Notes: generated from the letters alone by a model not told the origin. Positions 40,957 through 49,964 are shown, numbered from the stretch's first letter. The stretch: 64,000 bases of DNA from DAOUJW01 sp965218945 (GCA_965218945.1 OZ244718.1:1984001-2048000), one strand, 5' to 3'. Program-made: numbers and translations.

Positions 40957-42192
40957 CTACCCGTCCGTCTGCCGGAGAAGGTTCCACAGCTCCATCAGAG
41001 CTTGCATGGCGGCTCTCTGCTTGACCAGCGGCCGCTGAGGCGGGTAACGGCGGCTGTGAGACAGGACAAGGTCTTTGGACGCCAGCCCTATGTGCACCGT
41101 GCCAACCGGCTGTCCCTCAAGCTCATCGGGGCCTGCAACGCCGGTGATGCCTATCCCCAGGTCTGCCCCCATGCGCTCCCGGCAGGCCCGCGCCATATCC
41201 TCGGCCACCTGTGGGCTGACTGCGCCATGCTCCCGTATCAGGGCCGGATCTACCCCCCAGGCTGTTTTGACTTCGTTGGTGTAGGATACTATGCCGCCCA
41301 TGAAATAGTCGGAGCTGCCGGGGACTTGGGTAATGGTGTGGGCCAGGAAACCGCCCGTGCACGACTCCATAGTCGCCAGGGTGAGGCCCTGTCTCCTTAG
41401 CTCCTCTCCCACCTGCTCCTCCATCACCTGGTCGTCGACGCCCCAGATGTTGTCACCAAGGCGTCGTCGAAGCTCTTGCTCTATGGGGTGTATCAGCCTC
41501 TCGGCCTCTTCGTCACTATGCGCCCTGACCCGCACCCTGACCTGAACGCCCTGCCACTGGGCGTACATACCCAGCTCGGCGTCCGGGAGGTGGAACAGGG
41601 GAGCGATCATCTCGTTGATGGCAGACTCTCCCAGGCCGTAGGTCTTCAGGGAGCGAGTCTTTATGATCGGCCCGGTTGCGAGAAGCCTGAGCCGAGGCTG
41701 TACCTCCACCTCCCACATACGATGAAGCTCGAAGGGCGGTCCGGGCATCGCCACGATTATCTTCCCGCCACTCTCCACCCACCACCCGGGGGCAGTGCCC
41801 GTAGCGTTGTGGACGGTCTGCCCGGACGGGATGAGGTTGGCCTGCTTGACGTTGGCCGCGACCATAGCCGTGCCCCTCTGACGGAAGGTCTCCTCCAGAT
41901 GTGCCAGGGCCGAAGGGTCTGTGTAGAGGGTCTCGCCAAAAAGCTGGGCTATAGCCTCGCGAGTGAGGTCGTCATCGGTGGGGCCAAGGCCGCCGGTGGT
42001 CAGAATGAGGTCGGAGCGCTGCTGCGCGTGCCGGAAGGCGTCCACCAGCAGGTCCAGGTCGTCTTTGGCGGCGCTGATTCCCTGCAGCTCTATTCCCATA
42101 GCCGGAAGTTGGGCCGCCAGGTATGCTGAGTTGGTGTCCACCAGCTCCCCCATGAGAAGCTCTGTGCCAATGGCAATGATATCCGCCTTCAC
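40957..42192 (-). CDS. cinA: CinA-family protein (nicotinamide-nucleotide amidase)
   Basis: This 411-residue protein has two parts. The N-terminal MoCF/COG1058 domain starts ADIIAIGTELLMGELVDTN and carries TTGGLGPTDDDLT. The C-terminal amidase domain (PncC type) has ATMESCTGGFLAHTIT and GITGVAGPDELEGQPVGTVHIGL. Such proteins deamidate NMN and may clean up damaged pyridine nucleotides. It is the last gene of the minus-strand ABC operon, 8 nt after the DUF4340 gene. Confidence 0.93.
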   Translation of the reverse strand: MKADIIAIGTELLMGELVDTNSAYLAAQLPAMGIELQGISAAKDDLDLLVDAFRHAQQRSDLILTTGGLGPTDDDLTREAIAQLFGETLYTDPSALAHLEETFRQRGTAMVAANVKQANLIPSGQTVHNATGTAPGWWVESGGKIIVAMPGPPFELHRMWEVEVQPRLRLLATGPIIKTRSLKTYGLGESAINEMIAPLFHLPDAELGMYAQWQGVQVRVRVRAHSDEEAERLIHPIEQELRRRLGDNIWGVDDQVMEEQVGEELRRQGLTLATMESCTGGFLAHTITQVPGSSDYFMGGIVSYTNEVKTAWGVDPALIREHGAVSPQVAEDMARACRERMGADLGIGITGVAGPDELEGQPVGTVHIGLASKDLVLSHSRRYPPQRPLVKQRAAMQALMELWNLLRQTDG

Positions 42193-42200
42193 GGCCGGCC

Positions 42201-43187
42201 TCAGCTTCCCTGGGCGGTGGTATCGGAAGGTGGAAGTTGGGCAACTACGGCCTGAATTCTGTCAATCCAGTCGGCGTTGACGTAGAAAATATCCTGGATG
42301 ATTTCCTCCCGCTCTGTCTGGCCGTAGTAGGCGGAGCCGTCCTCCGTGGCGGCCCCAAAGCGCAGGATGGTTGTGGATATGAACCTCACGCCCTCCTGGC
42401 TGACCTCGATGGTGCGAAGCAGCAGCGTGAGGGAGGGTTCGTCAAGGCCGTACTCTGCAAGGTCGACGGGTCCGTATGCCGCCAGGGACTGAGAGGGCTG
42501 CTCCAGGGATGCCAGGAGCTCATCGGCCAGCTCCTGGTCGATTGGAGTCATCTCCTCATCGTTTAGATGCCAGCCCTCTTCGCCAATGCTGAGTTCCGCC
42601 TTTCCGTCCGGCGTCTCAAGCTCAACGTCCTGGAGCGAGGAGGTGTTGATTTTGTAGTACCACTCCGGGTACGGGGGTTCATATATCAGACGCGTGTGGA
42701 CGTCCTTCCAGCTCTTTACAATAGTGTACACTTGGGGGAATCCCTCCACCTGGCCGTAGAAGCCAACATCATCCGGAGTGGGGAATCCCATAAGAACGTT
42801 AATGGTGCGACCGTCCTTCAGGTCTATGTCTATCCTGGAAGACGGAGAGGCCAGGCCGTACTGCTCAAGGTCGGTGGGTTGGGCGTCCACCAACTCGCGC
42901 CGGGTCTTGGGGCCGCTCAGGAGAAGCGTTACGCCTCCCCAACGGTCCAGGCCAACGGGCAGGCCGTCCGTGGAGTCAATGCGCCAGCGGTTGTCGTTAT
43001 CCAGGAAAAAGGCAGCCTGCTCTCCACCCTCCGTGATGGAAATGCGCGTCATATCGTTAATGTCCACGTTGTAGAACCAGGGCGGTTCATCCTCAGGCTC
43101 CGGCTGCTGCCCGACCTGTACGAACAGGACGTAGCCGGCCACCATTACCAGGGCAATGACCAGAATTATGGATGTGCGGACGCTCAC
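42201..43187 (-). CDS. DUF4340 membrane-anchored protein
   Basis: This 328-residue protein starts at GTG 43187. One N-terminal helix (SIILVIALVMVAGYVLFV) anchors an extracytoplasmic region with repeated DUF4340 units: GRTINVLMGFPTPDDVGFYGQVEG and later AAYGPVDLAEYGLDEPS. DUF4340 genes routinely follow the GldG-like component of ABC exporters, as here. The exact role is unknown; it may be a periplasmic partner of the exporter. Confidence 0.85.
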   Translation of the reverse strand: MSVRTSIILVIALVMVAGYVLFVQVGQQPEPEDEPPWFYNVDINDMTRISITEGGEQAAFFLDNDNRWRIDSTDGLPVGLDRWGGVTLLLSGPKTRRELVDAQPTDLEQYGLASPSSRIDIDLKDGRTINVLMGFPTPDDVGFYGQVEGFPQVYTIVKSWKDVHTRLIYEPPYPEWYYKINTSSLQDVELETPDGKAELSIGEEGWHLNDEEMTPIDQELADELLASLEQPSQSLAAYGPVDLAEYGLDEPSLTLLLRTIEVSQEGVRFISTTILRFGAATEDGSAYYGQTEREEIIQDIFYVNADWIDRIQAVVAQLPPSDTTAQGS

Positions 43188-43196
43188 GGTGTCAGC

Positions 43197-44930
43197 TTAT
43201 CGCCTTCGCCACCAGGAAATGCCTGCTAGCAGTACAATGCCGGTGGGCAACAGGAACCAGCTGGAGTATCGGATGAAGTCGAACTCCCTTTGGTCTATGA
43301 CAAGTTGGCGGAAGGCTATGGGTTTCGATCTTATGGAGATGAGGTCGTACTTCTCGGCCAGCCAGCCCACTGAGTTCAGGAACAGGTCGCTGTTGCTAAG
43401 GGCAAAGTAGAACTGGTTGGATGCGAAATCCGAGTCCCCGAAGACTATTATGGAAGTCCGCTTTATCTCCTCTCCCGGCTCCGGCCGAGCCGGCGCTTCC
43501 CCAATGGGCGCGAGGGCCTCTATGACCATAGCAATGAAGTGTGGGCCGGGGAGGTCGCCCTCCAGGGCGCAGCTGGAGGAGTCCGGGTCCGTGGTGACGC
43601 AGCTGAACAGGGAAGAAGAGGCCAGGGGAGTGAGGGTGATGTTCAGCTCGTCCGGGTTGGGAGGCAGGTTCTGGGGAGCCCTCTCTATAATGTCCTGTAT
43701 GCCCGTGGCGTGGGTGAAGAAGGTGTCGTCCAGGGGCTTGGTTATGGGGCTTTCTTGGTTGTAGTCAGAGCGACGTATTATTGGGCTTCTGGGGTCGGTA
43801 GTTACGGAGCTGCCCACGTCTACTATGGTGCCAGGGGGCAGGTTCACGCCCCAGTTGTTCAGGATCTTGTTCAGCTGCGGGTTGATGGCGTCGTCCAGGA
43901 GGAACATCGCCCGTCCGCCGTCTCTCAGGTACGCCTCTATCTTGTCCCGCTCGTCCACCAGGAAGCTGCCGGTTGGCCCTGCGACTATCAGGACTGCGGA
44001 GTCCGCTGGGATGGCTCCCACCTGCTTCAGGTTAAGAGTCCGTACAGCGTAGTTGTCCCCCAGCAGCCCGCTGCGCGCGAAGCCGTAACCGCCGCTGTCC
44101 TCTTCCGAGTCGGCGGAGTTCCGCTCATTGTGTCCGGTGGTAAAGTACACCACCTTCTGCTGCTCACCGGTGGAGATGAGGATGGCGCTTACCAGGTCCT
44201 GCTCAGACAGCACGAACTCTTCCCCGAAGAAGAAGGGAGTCAGGAGGTAAGGGTTAAGCTGGGACTCCTCGGCCTCAAAGACGATGGTGGGGTACTCACT
44301 GATGCCGTCCTGCCGCGCCTTGGCCGGCGTCAGGTCCGGGTCTATGAATTCGTAGTTGAAGTCCCTGCTGCGTCGACTGAACTCGTACAGGTAGTCCTCA
44401 GCCTGGCGCTTGATACGCACCTGCCGGGCGTCGTCCGGGGTGGTGTAGACCCGGGCGTTCACCCTCTGGTTCATCTCGTCCAGTATCTTCTCGGTCTGGG
44501 GCGCGAGGGTGAACTGGCGGGTGGCCGTCACGTCAATCCGGGAGGAGTTGGAGAATGATATGAATCCCAGCAGCGCCAGGATTAGCGTGAACGCCGCCAC
44601 CATCACTATGGTATTGGCCGCGTACCGCCCGCTGCGCGCCGTGAGTGCGTCTCTCACAGTGCGGAGGTGGGTTACAATGGGTATGGCCAACAGCACAAGG
44701 GCGACGGCTATAAGGACAAGGCCGGGTGTGCGTAGCTCGGGCACCGTGAGCCATACGACCAGACCACCCACCAGCACCACCACTCCCGCGAGGGAGAGGG
44801 TGAGCGCTGCGTCGACCAGGGTAGTGGCTATGCTACCGGGTGAGAGACGCGCCTTCAGCCCTTCGGTAAGGCTTGCCCGCGGCTGCTCTTCGCTTGTGCG
44901 CTGCTGTCCCCTTCTGCGACCCCCCTGCAT
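43197..44930 (-). CDS. GldG-like ABC-type auxiliary transport component
   Basis: This 577-residue protein has several hydrophobic helices at the N-terminus (about 25-135) and one near the C-terminus. The extracytoplasmic region (about 135-540) is of the GldG/DUF7088 type: RQFTLAPQTEKILDEMNQRV, YFTTGHNERN and MFLLDDAINPQLNKILNNWGV. In Bacteroidetes this protein supports gliding; in other phyla the same cassette is an exporter of unknown cargo. It starts 1 nt before the preceding permease gene ends in the minus-strand order. Confidence 0.85.
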   Translation of the reverse strand: MQGGRRRGQQRTSEEQPRASLTEGLKARLSPGSIATTLVDAALTLSLAGVVVLVGGLVVWLTVPELRTPGLVLIAVALVLLAIPIVTHLRTVRDALTARSGRYAANTIVMVAAFTLILALLGFISFSNSSRIDVTATRQFTLAPQTEKILDEMNQRVNARVYTTPDDARQVRIKRQAEDYLYEFSRRSRDFNYEFIDPDLTPAKARQDGISEYPTIVFEAEESQLNPYLLTPFFFGEEFVLSEQDLVSAILISTGEQQKVVYFTTGHNERNSADSEEDSGGYGFARSGLLGDNYAVRTLNLKQVGAIPADSAVLIVAGPTGSFLVDERDKIEAYLRDGGRAMFLLDDAINPQLNKILNNWGVNLPPGTIVDVGSSVTTDPRSPIIRRSDYNQESPITKPLDDTFFTHATGIQDIIERAPQNLPPNPDELNITLTPLASSSLFSCVTTDPDSSSCALEGDLPGPHFIAMVIEALAPIGEAPARPEPGEEIKRTSIIVFGDSDFASNQFYFALSNSDLFLNSVGWLAEKYDLISIRSKPIAFRQLVIDQREFDFIRYSSWFLLPTGIVLLAGISWWRRR

Positions 44931-44931
44931 A

Positions 44932-45645
44932 CTATCTCCACCTCCGGGATTCCAGGGAGCGAACGGTTAGGAACAGCAGGAAGGCGGTGAAGATGAGGTA
45001 GAAGACCAGGTCGTGGGTATCTATCACGCCTCTTGAGAAATCCTGGAAGTGATTGGTCAAAGATATCTGGAGCACCAATTCCGTAAAGATGCCGCTGACG
45101 TAGGAGGAGGCCAGGTCGATCACCGACAGGATAAGGAGGATGCCCATGGCCACCACGGCGGACAGTATCTGGTTTGAGGAGAGGGAGGAGGCGAACAATC
45201 CCACTGACAGCGTGGCCATTCCAAAGAGAACAAGGCCTAGGTAGCCGCTCAGGATGGGGCCGGTGTCGGGCGTCCCGAACAGGAACAGTAGGAAGACCAG
45301 GTAAACGGTTGGTATCAGCATGGACACCAGGCTTGCCAGGGCGGCCAGGAACTTGCCCAGGACTATTTCGTAGTCGCGGATTGGAGCGGTCATTAATAGC
45401 TCCAAAGTGCCCAGCTTCTGCTCCTCCGCCAACAGCCGCATGGTGATGACCGGGGACAGCAGAGCGAATATCAGGGTGCTTGGGATCAAGAATCCCCTGA
45501 CGGTCGCCTCCGGCAGGATACCGCTGATGCTGGTCACGAAGTAGTAGGCTGCCAGGCCGGCGTACACGGCCATGATTATGTAGGCCATTGGGGACGCAAA
45601 GTAGGTCTTGGTCTCTTTCCAGGCTATTGTGAGGGTGTTCTTCAT
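44932..45645 (-). CDS. ABC-2 type permease (GldF-like)
   Basis: This 237-residue integral membrane protein has six hydrophobic segments. It begins MKNTLTIAWKETKTYFASPMAYI, a form common to GldF/NosY permeases, and contains ITMRLLAEEQKLGTLELLMTAPI, the conserved cytoplasmic segment of ABC-2 permeases. It is encoded between the ATPase and the GldG-like gene with 1-nt spacings. Confidence 0.9.
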   Translation of the reverse strand: MKNTLTIAWKETKTYFASPMAYIIMAVYAGLAAYYFVTSISGILPEATVRGFLIPSTLIFALLSPVITMRLLAEEQKLGTLELLMTAPIRDYEIVLGKFLAALASLVSMLIPTVYLVFLLFLFGTPDTGPILSGYLGLVLFGMATLSVGLFASSLSSNQILSAVVAMGILLILSVIDLASSYVSGIFTELVLQISLTNHFQDFSRGVIDTHDLVFYLIFTAFLLFLTVRSLESRRWR

Positions 45646-45646
45646 T

Positions 45647-46606
45647 CTAACTTGACTCCGAGTCTGTAAGGCGCAGGAAGATCTCTTCCAGGCTCATCTG
45701 TATGGGCTGCAATCTCAGCAACCCCCATCCCTGTTTGATTACCAAGCCGGCGATTTCCTCCCCGACTTCTGCGCCGGCGTTGGACTCAATATGGTAGCTT
45801 GCCACGTCCCCTTCACCGGTCCGCGTCACCTCCCGCACCCCCGAGACGTTGCGCAGGGTCGTCATAACCTGGGCGACGGGCCCGCGTATGTCCACTTCAA
45901 TGCGCTCCGGTCCCCTGAGGCGCTCGGACAGGTTTTCCGGCCTGTCGATGGCCACGACCTGGCCTTCGTGGATGATGATCACCCTGTCGCAGACCATGCT
46001 GACCTCCGGCAGGATGTGGGTGCTGAGAATGACGGTGTGTTCGCCCCCGAAACCCTTGATGAGACTGCGGGTCTCCACCACCTGTATGGGGTCGATGCCG
46101 ATGGTAGGTTCGTCCATTATGAGCACGTCCGGCTCGTGGAGAATGGACTGGGCTATGCCTACGCGCTGGCGGAATCCCTTGGACAGCTTGCCTATTAGGG
46201 AGGACTGGTACTCGCCCAGCCGCGTAATCTCTATGACCTCTGCGATGCGCCGCCGCCGCCAACCCTTGTCCATGCCTCGTATGCTTCCCATGAAGTCCAG
46301 GTAGTCCTCCACCGTCATCTCGGTGTACAGAGGCACCGTTTCCGGGAGGTATCCGATGCGCTTGCGGGCGTCCAGTGAGTCGCCCACAACGTCGAAGCCG
46401 GCCACCTTGGCAGTCCCGGAGGTGGGCGGAATGAAGCCGGTGAGTATGCGCATGGTGGTGGTCTTGCCGGCGGCGTTGGGCCCCAGTAGGCCCAGGATCT
46501 CGCCCTTGTTTACTGTAAAGCTGATGCCTTCGATGGCGGGAAAGTCGCCGTAGTACTTGGTGAGGTTGTTCACCTCAATCATTGTAGATTCTGTTGTGCC
46601 TTGCAT
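45647..46606 (-). CDS. ABC transporter ATPase (GldA-like)
   Basis: This protein has up to 319 residues; a start at ATG 46582 (MIEVNNLTKYYG) is equally plausible. It has Walker A GPNAAGKTT, the Q-loop region, the signature LSKGFRQRVGIAQ, Walker B VLIMDEPTIGID and the H-loop STHILPEVS. The C-terminal 90 residues are the extra domain found in drug- and polysaccharide-type exporters. It is first in the operon with permease, GldG-like, DUF4340 and cinA. Confidence 0.9.
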   Translation of the reverse strand: MQGTTESTMIEVNNLTKYYGDFPAIEGISFTVNKGEILGLLGPNAAGKTTTMRILTGFIPPTSGTAKVAGFDVVGDSLDARKRIGYLPETVPLYTEMTVEDYLDFMGSIRGMDKGWRRRRIAEVIEITRLGEYQSSLIGKLSKGFRQRVGIAQSILHEPDVLIMDEPTIGIDPIQVVETRSLIKGFGGEHTVILSTHILPEVSMVCDRVIIIHEGQVVAIDRPENLSERLRGPERIEVDIRGPVAQVMTTLRNVSGVREVTRTGEGDVASYHIESNAGAEVGEEIAGLVIKQGWGLLRLQPIQMSLEEIFLRLTDSESS

Positions 46607-46771
46607 TGCTGCTTTCTTGGGGCCGGCAGGCCCCGGCTGAAACGTATTGGTGAATTATACGCGTTATCCACACCTATGAGCAATACGGAGATTCGGAATT
46701 CGGCAGCGAGTATAGTGTATGGCCTTGATGCAAAGAAAGTGTGAAGGGGCAAGAAGGCTGCCCCTGAAGAA

Positions 46772-47116
46772 TCACTGGAGGTATTTCTTGGCTAGCTCTG
46801 CGTAACGAGCGTCGAAGCGCCCCGCTGCCTGGAACTGGCCGCGCCACCGCGATGTGAAGGAGGAGTTATCCCCTCCCTCCATCCCATTGGGAGACCGCTC
46901 GTTCATCTCTTCCCTGGTGAACTTCCGACCGCCGGCGCCGTAGTTCTTGCGGAGGTATTCTATAGTCTCCATGAATGAATCCGCGCGGCGGCCGCGCCCG
47001 GCGTAGTCCGAAAGCCACAGACGGAACAGGGCGCTCAGGGTAGTGCCCTCTTCCGCGGCGCGCCGTCTCGCCGCCTCAATCAGGCCCTCGTCGGCGCTCA
47101 GTGTTATGTTCTTCAT
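46772..47116 (-). CDS. Ribbon-helix-helix-type small protein
   Basis: This 114-residue protein opens MKNITLSADEGLIEAARRRAAEEGTTLSALFRLWLSDY, the strand-helix-helix pattern of plasmid-stability/antitoxin RHH domains (residues 1-40). The C-terminal part is Arg/Asn rich and helical near LAKKYLQ. It starts 18 nt after the hicA stop, so it is the third gene of the hicB-hicA transcript. It may be an extra antitoxin whose toxin is missing, or a regulator of the locus. Confidence 0.6.
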   Translation of the reverse strand: MKNITLSADEGLIEAARRRAAEEGTTLSALFRLWLSDYAGRGRRADSFMETIEYLRKNYGAGGRKFTREEMNERSPNGMEGGDNSSFTSRWRGQFQAAGRFDARYAELAKKYLQ

Positions 47117-47134
47117 GACATTGCCTCTTCCAAT

Positions 47135-47350
47135 TCACAGTCTTTCAAACTCACTCACCGTCAATCCTGCCTGACGAAGTATGCTGCGCAGAGTGCCTGC
47201 AGCCACTTCTCTATGCCGCGGCACGACGGTTGTAAGTACGCCTTCTGCGGTGTCTTTGGCGAACTTGACGTGGCTGCCTCTTTGGCCGACTTCTACGAAC
47301 CCCGCCGTCCTGAGCCTGCGAGTGACTTCGGGGTAGGGAAGGGGCCTAAT
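47135..47350 (-). CDS. hicA: HicA-type mRNA interferase toxin with ATT start
   Basis: This 71-residue protein has the HicA/YcfA double-stranded-RNA-binding-like pattern: PYPEVTRRLRTAGFVEVGQRGSHVKFAKDT, with catalytic-type His27 in GSH, then PRHREVAAGTLRSILRQAGLTVSEF. No ATG, GTG or TTG precedes the conserved part. The frame begins at ATT 47350, two of whose bases overlap the hicB TAG. Translation would be coupled to hicB, keeping toxin output low. HicA cleaves mRNA and is neutralised by HicB. Confidence 0.8.
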   Translation of the reverse strand: MRPLPYPEVTRRLRTAGFVEVGQRGSHVKFAKDTAEGVLTTVVPRHREVAAGTLRSILRQAGLTVSEFERL

Positions 47351-47552
47351 CGGTGGTGACCTCCACCTCTATTTGGCGGAGCTGTGGCGTGGACGTGGGA
47401 AGGGGTGGTTCAAAGTGAAGCTCCAACGCCTCGCGCAGATTGGCCAGCGCATCATCGACAGTTTCACCTTGGCTGGCTACATCGACATCTAGCGCTTGGG
47501 CTACGTACCACTCGCCTTCTTTGTAGACACTGGCTGTAAACGCTCGTTTCAT
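47346..47552 (-). CDS. hicB: HicB-type antitoxin
   Basis: This 68-residue protein has the partial RNase H-like fold of HicB: FTASVYKEGEWYVAQALDVDVASQGETVDDALANLREALELHF. There is no C-terminal DNA-binding domain, so repression must use another protein, perhaps the RHH gene downstream. It is first in the minus-strand set hicB-hicA-RHH; its stop codon overlaps the hicA start. Confidence 0.85.
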   Translation of the reverse strand: MKRAFTASVYKEGEWYVAQALDVDVASQGETVDDALANLREALELHFEPPLPTSTPQLRQIEVEVTTD

Positions 47553-47588
47553 GGTTGGAGACCTCCATATCCAAATCCAAGTGTAGTG

Positions 47589-47594
47589 TATAAT
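47589..47594 (+). promoter_or_regulatory. TATAAT -10 element before the HtrA-like gene
   Basis: A consensus TATAAT lies 45 nt before the TTG start, followed by an AGGAAGG ribosome site. No good -35 hexamer is seen at the expected distance. The divergent hicB start is close by. Confidence 0.45.
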
Positions 47595-47638
47595 AGGCCA
47601 ATCTCATCTTCAACCATCACACCACAGGAAGGCGCAAG

Positions 47639-49171
47639 TTGATAATCAAAAACCTCCTTATAATTGCAGCAACCACCCTGGCGCTCTTTGCAGCGCTGGC
47701 CTGCAGCGCAGATCCCACACCTGTACCTCCCATACCACCAACGGCCACCAGCACAAACCCTCCTCCGACGGCCCCAAGCGCTCCGGTATCCCGCTCGGAT
47801 GTTGAGACGACATTCAGTGAGCCTCTCTCCTCCGGCCTCTCCATAGCCGACGTGACGGAGAACGCCCTGCCCAGTGTGGCTCACATAGTCACGGGGACCG
47901 GCTCAGGGACCGGGTTCATAGTCAACGAGAGCGGGCTTGTGGTCACCAACAAGCACGTCGTGGATGGGAGCACGGAAGTCAGGGTTATTATGGCGTCTGG
48001 AAACGACTACCGGGGCAGCGTGACACAGCGGCATCCCACCCTGGACCTAGCCTATATCAGCATAGACTCCAGCCAGACCTTCACCCCAATAGCGGTCGGA
48101 GACTCCGATGAGGTCCGCGTTGGAGCGGAGGTCATAGCCATAGGGTTTCCACTGGGGTCGACGCTGGGGTCAGAGCCGACGGTCAGCGTGGGCATAATCT
48201 CGGCAAAGCGGGACGCCCGCCTGCAGACCGACGCGTCACTTAATCCCGGGAACAGCGGCGGGCCGCTGCTGAACATATTCGGGCAGGTGATTGGCGTGGT
48301 GGTCTCACGGGTGGAAGAGGACAGCTCGGGGAGACCCATCTCAGGAATTGGGTTTGCGATACCCATCAACGAAGTGAAGACGGAGCTTGGAGGGCAGGTA
48401 TCCCCAGCCGGGCCGGTTCTGCCGACGCCAACGCCATTCCCAACCATTGGGCCGACCCCAGACTTGGAGGCCACCAAGAGCGCGATAGAGGCTATAGACG
48501 CCTTCCGGCGGGCTTCAGACCAGGCCACGCAGGCGGCCGTTGAGGCCCGGGCCACAGCCGAGCAGTACGCCGCCGACCTGGAGGCCACCCGCATAGCCGA
48601 TCTGCCCACCCCAACACCTACGGCCACTCCCACCGCCACGCCCCTTCCCACGGCCACCCCGACGGCTACCCCGACTCCTACGCCGGAACCGACACCGACG
48701 CCCACTGCTACACCTACCCCACATCCGGCAACTTTCTGCACGGAATGGGAGGCCTTGGTGCTGGAGTGGGTCAAGCAGGGGAACAACTATCGTCGCTACG
48801 GCACTGTCATTGGGTTTCATCCCGATGTACCCGACCACCCCCGGATATCCGCCGAGCAAGGGGACCGTCTCTGCCTCACTTCATTTCCGAGAGGTATCTC
48901 TCCTTCATTCCTCAGCTACAATGTCATCAAGATTGGCTATGGAGAAGGGAATCTCCTGCCTGGCCTGTACGAGTACCGTCGGCCGGGCGATAATCGCGTA
49001 GACGGCAAAGGTTGTAGCATCACGCTCAACTATGAGGAAAGAAACGAAAGTGAGGTTCCACTGCCCTACGGCGAACTGTTCACCTTCCGGTTCTTTACAT
49101 ATCACGAAAGGGTTAAGTTTAATTGGTCCTCACCCAATTGCCATGGTGCCCTCTACCGCATAGGGGACTAG
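47639..49171 (+). CDS. HtrA-like trypsin-fold protease, probable lipoprotein
   Basis: This 510-residue protein starts at TTG 47639 behind AGGAAGG. A signal helix ends in LALFAALAC, a weak lipobox, then comes a Thr/Pro linker. The trypsin-like domain has the triad His106 (TNKHVV), Asp136 (LDLAYI) and Ser206 (GNSGGP). A second Thr/Pro-rich linker (about 315-365) leads to a C-terminal domain of about 150 residues without a known family, ending GALYRIGD. It has no PDZ domain. It is probably a surface quality-control or processing protease. Confidence 0.85.
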   Translation: MIIKNLLIIAATTLALFAALACSADPTPVPPIPPTATSTNPPPTAPSAPVSRSDVETTFSEPLSSGLSIADVTENALPSVAHIVTGTGSGTGFIVNESGLVVTNKHVVDGSTEVRVIMASGNDYRGSVTQRHPTLDLAYISIDSSQTFTPIAVGDSDEVRVGAEVIAIGFPLGSTLGSEPTVSVGIISAKRDARLQTDASLNPGNSGGPLLNIFGQVIGVVVSRVEEDSSGRPISGIGFAIPINEVKTELGGQVSPAGPVLPTPTPFPTIGPTPDLEATKSAIEAIDAFRRASDQATQAAVEARATAEQYAADLEATRIADLPTPTPTATPTATPLPTATPTATPTPTPEPTPTPTATPTPHPATFCTEWEALVLEWVKQGNNYRRYGTVIGFHPDVPDHPRISAEQGDRLCLTSFPRGISPSFLSYNVIKIGYGEGNLLPGLYEYRRPGDNRVDGKGCSITLNYEERNESEVPLPYGELFTFRFFTYHERVKFNWSSPNCHGALYRIGD

Positions 49172-49187
49172 GGGTGGCTGGGGGGCG
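49143..49187 (+). repeat. Direct repeat, left copy (3' end of the protease gene)
   Basis: This 45-bp segment holds the last codons and stop of the HtrA-like gene (HGALYRIGD) plus about 16 bp beyond. It recurs at 49920-49964 with about 37 of 45 bases matching, on the other side of the CHAT gene. Confidence 0.65.
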
Positions 49188-49203
49188 AGTTGGAAGGAGA
49201 AAA

Positions 49204-49860
49204 ATGGCAATTCAGACTGATGTATTCATGATAGAATCAATGCTCCTCGATGATGAGTTAGAAAATGACATTGAGGGCAAGTTGCTGACCGAAATGTTGC
49301 GATTAGGCGGCAAGAACCCTCTTTATTTCTATGTGAGAACGAAACGGGAACTGAAAGAGATACTACGGCTGTTTGAGAAGAGTGAGTATCGCTATCTACA
49401 TTTGTCGTGTCACGGTGATCCCAGAGCAATAGATACAACGTTAGACAGCATCACGTTTGAGGAATTGGGTGGGATCCTCAAACCCTACCTTTGCAGGAAG
49501 CGTCTGTTCATGTCATCGTGCGCAACGGTCAACGGCCGACTTGCAAGAGCGGTGATGAAAGGCTCAGGGTGTCTGTCCGTTAGCGGGCCGATTAAGGATG
49601 TTGATGTCGATGTAGCAGCGATATTCTGGGCTTCTTTCTACCATCTGCTATTCCGCAAAGATGAGAAGCCTACAAGGGACCAAGACATCAGAGACATTCT
49701 TGGACGTGTGACAAAGCTATTCGGAGTATCGACTCGCTATTACGGGATTGATTCTAGTACAAGCAAAGGCTATCGCTTTAAGACCTTCCGTGTATGCGAA
49801 AACGAGAACATGGATGATTCTATGACTTCGCAGTCATCCACGGAGAAGGGATCATCATAG
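49204..49860 (+). CDS. Stand-alone CHAT-domain peptidase, paralogue of the 4.6-kb gene
   Basis: This 218-residue protein starts at ATG 49204 behind GGAAGGAG. It aligns without large gaps to the CHAT protein at 4574-5146, about half of positions being identical by eye. It keeps YLHLSCHG (candidate His70) and RLFMSSCA (candidate Cys106), plus KGSGCLS and AAIFWASFYHLLF. The C-terminal about 35 residues are unique and Ser-rich. It has no sensor domain. The gene sits between direct repeats of the upstream gene's 3' end, and its base composition is less GC-rich than the neighbours, suggesting transfer. Confidence 0.72.
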   Translation: MAIQTDVFMIESMLLDDELENDIEGKLLTEMLRLGGKNPLYFYVRTKRELKEILRLFEKSEYRYLHLSCHGDPRAIDTTLDSITFEELGGILKPYLCRKRLFMSSCATVNGRLARAVMKGSGCLSVSGPIKDVDVDVAAIFWASFYHLLFRKDEKPTRDQDIRDILGRVTKLFGVSTRYYGIDSSTSKGYRFKTFRVCENENMDDSMTSQSSTEKGSS

Positions 49861-49919
49861 GTTGGAGTTGGGGGGGATACTCTGTTGCAAGGATTGTGTA
49901 GCAAGGGAAGAGAGGGAGT

Positions 49920-49964
49920 ATGGGCGTCTCTACCGCGTAGGGGTCTAGGGGTGGTTGGGTGGCG
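49920..49964 (+). repeat. Direct repeat, right copy
   Basis: The matching copy of 49143-49187. In the same frame it encodes YGRLYRVGV and a stop, parallel to the HGALYRIGD end of the HtrA-like protease. It looks like the tail of a second copy of that gene. Confidence 0.65.
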
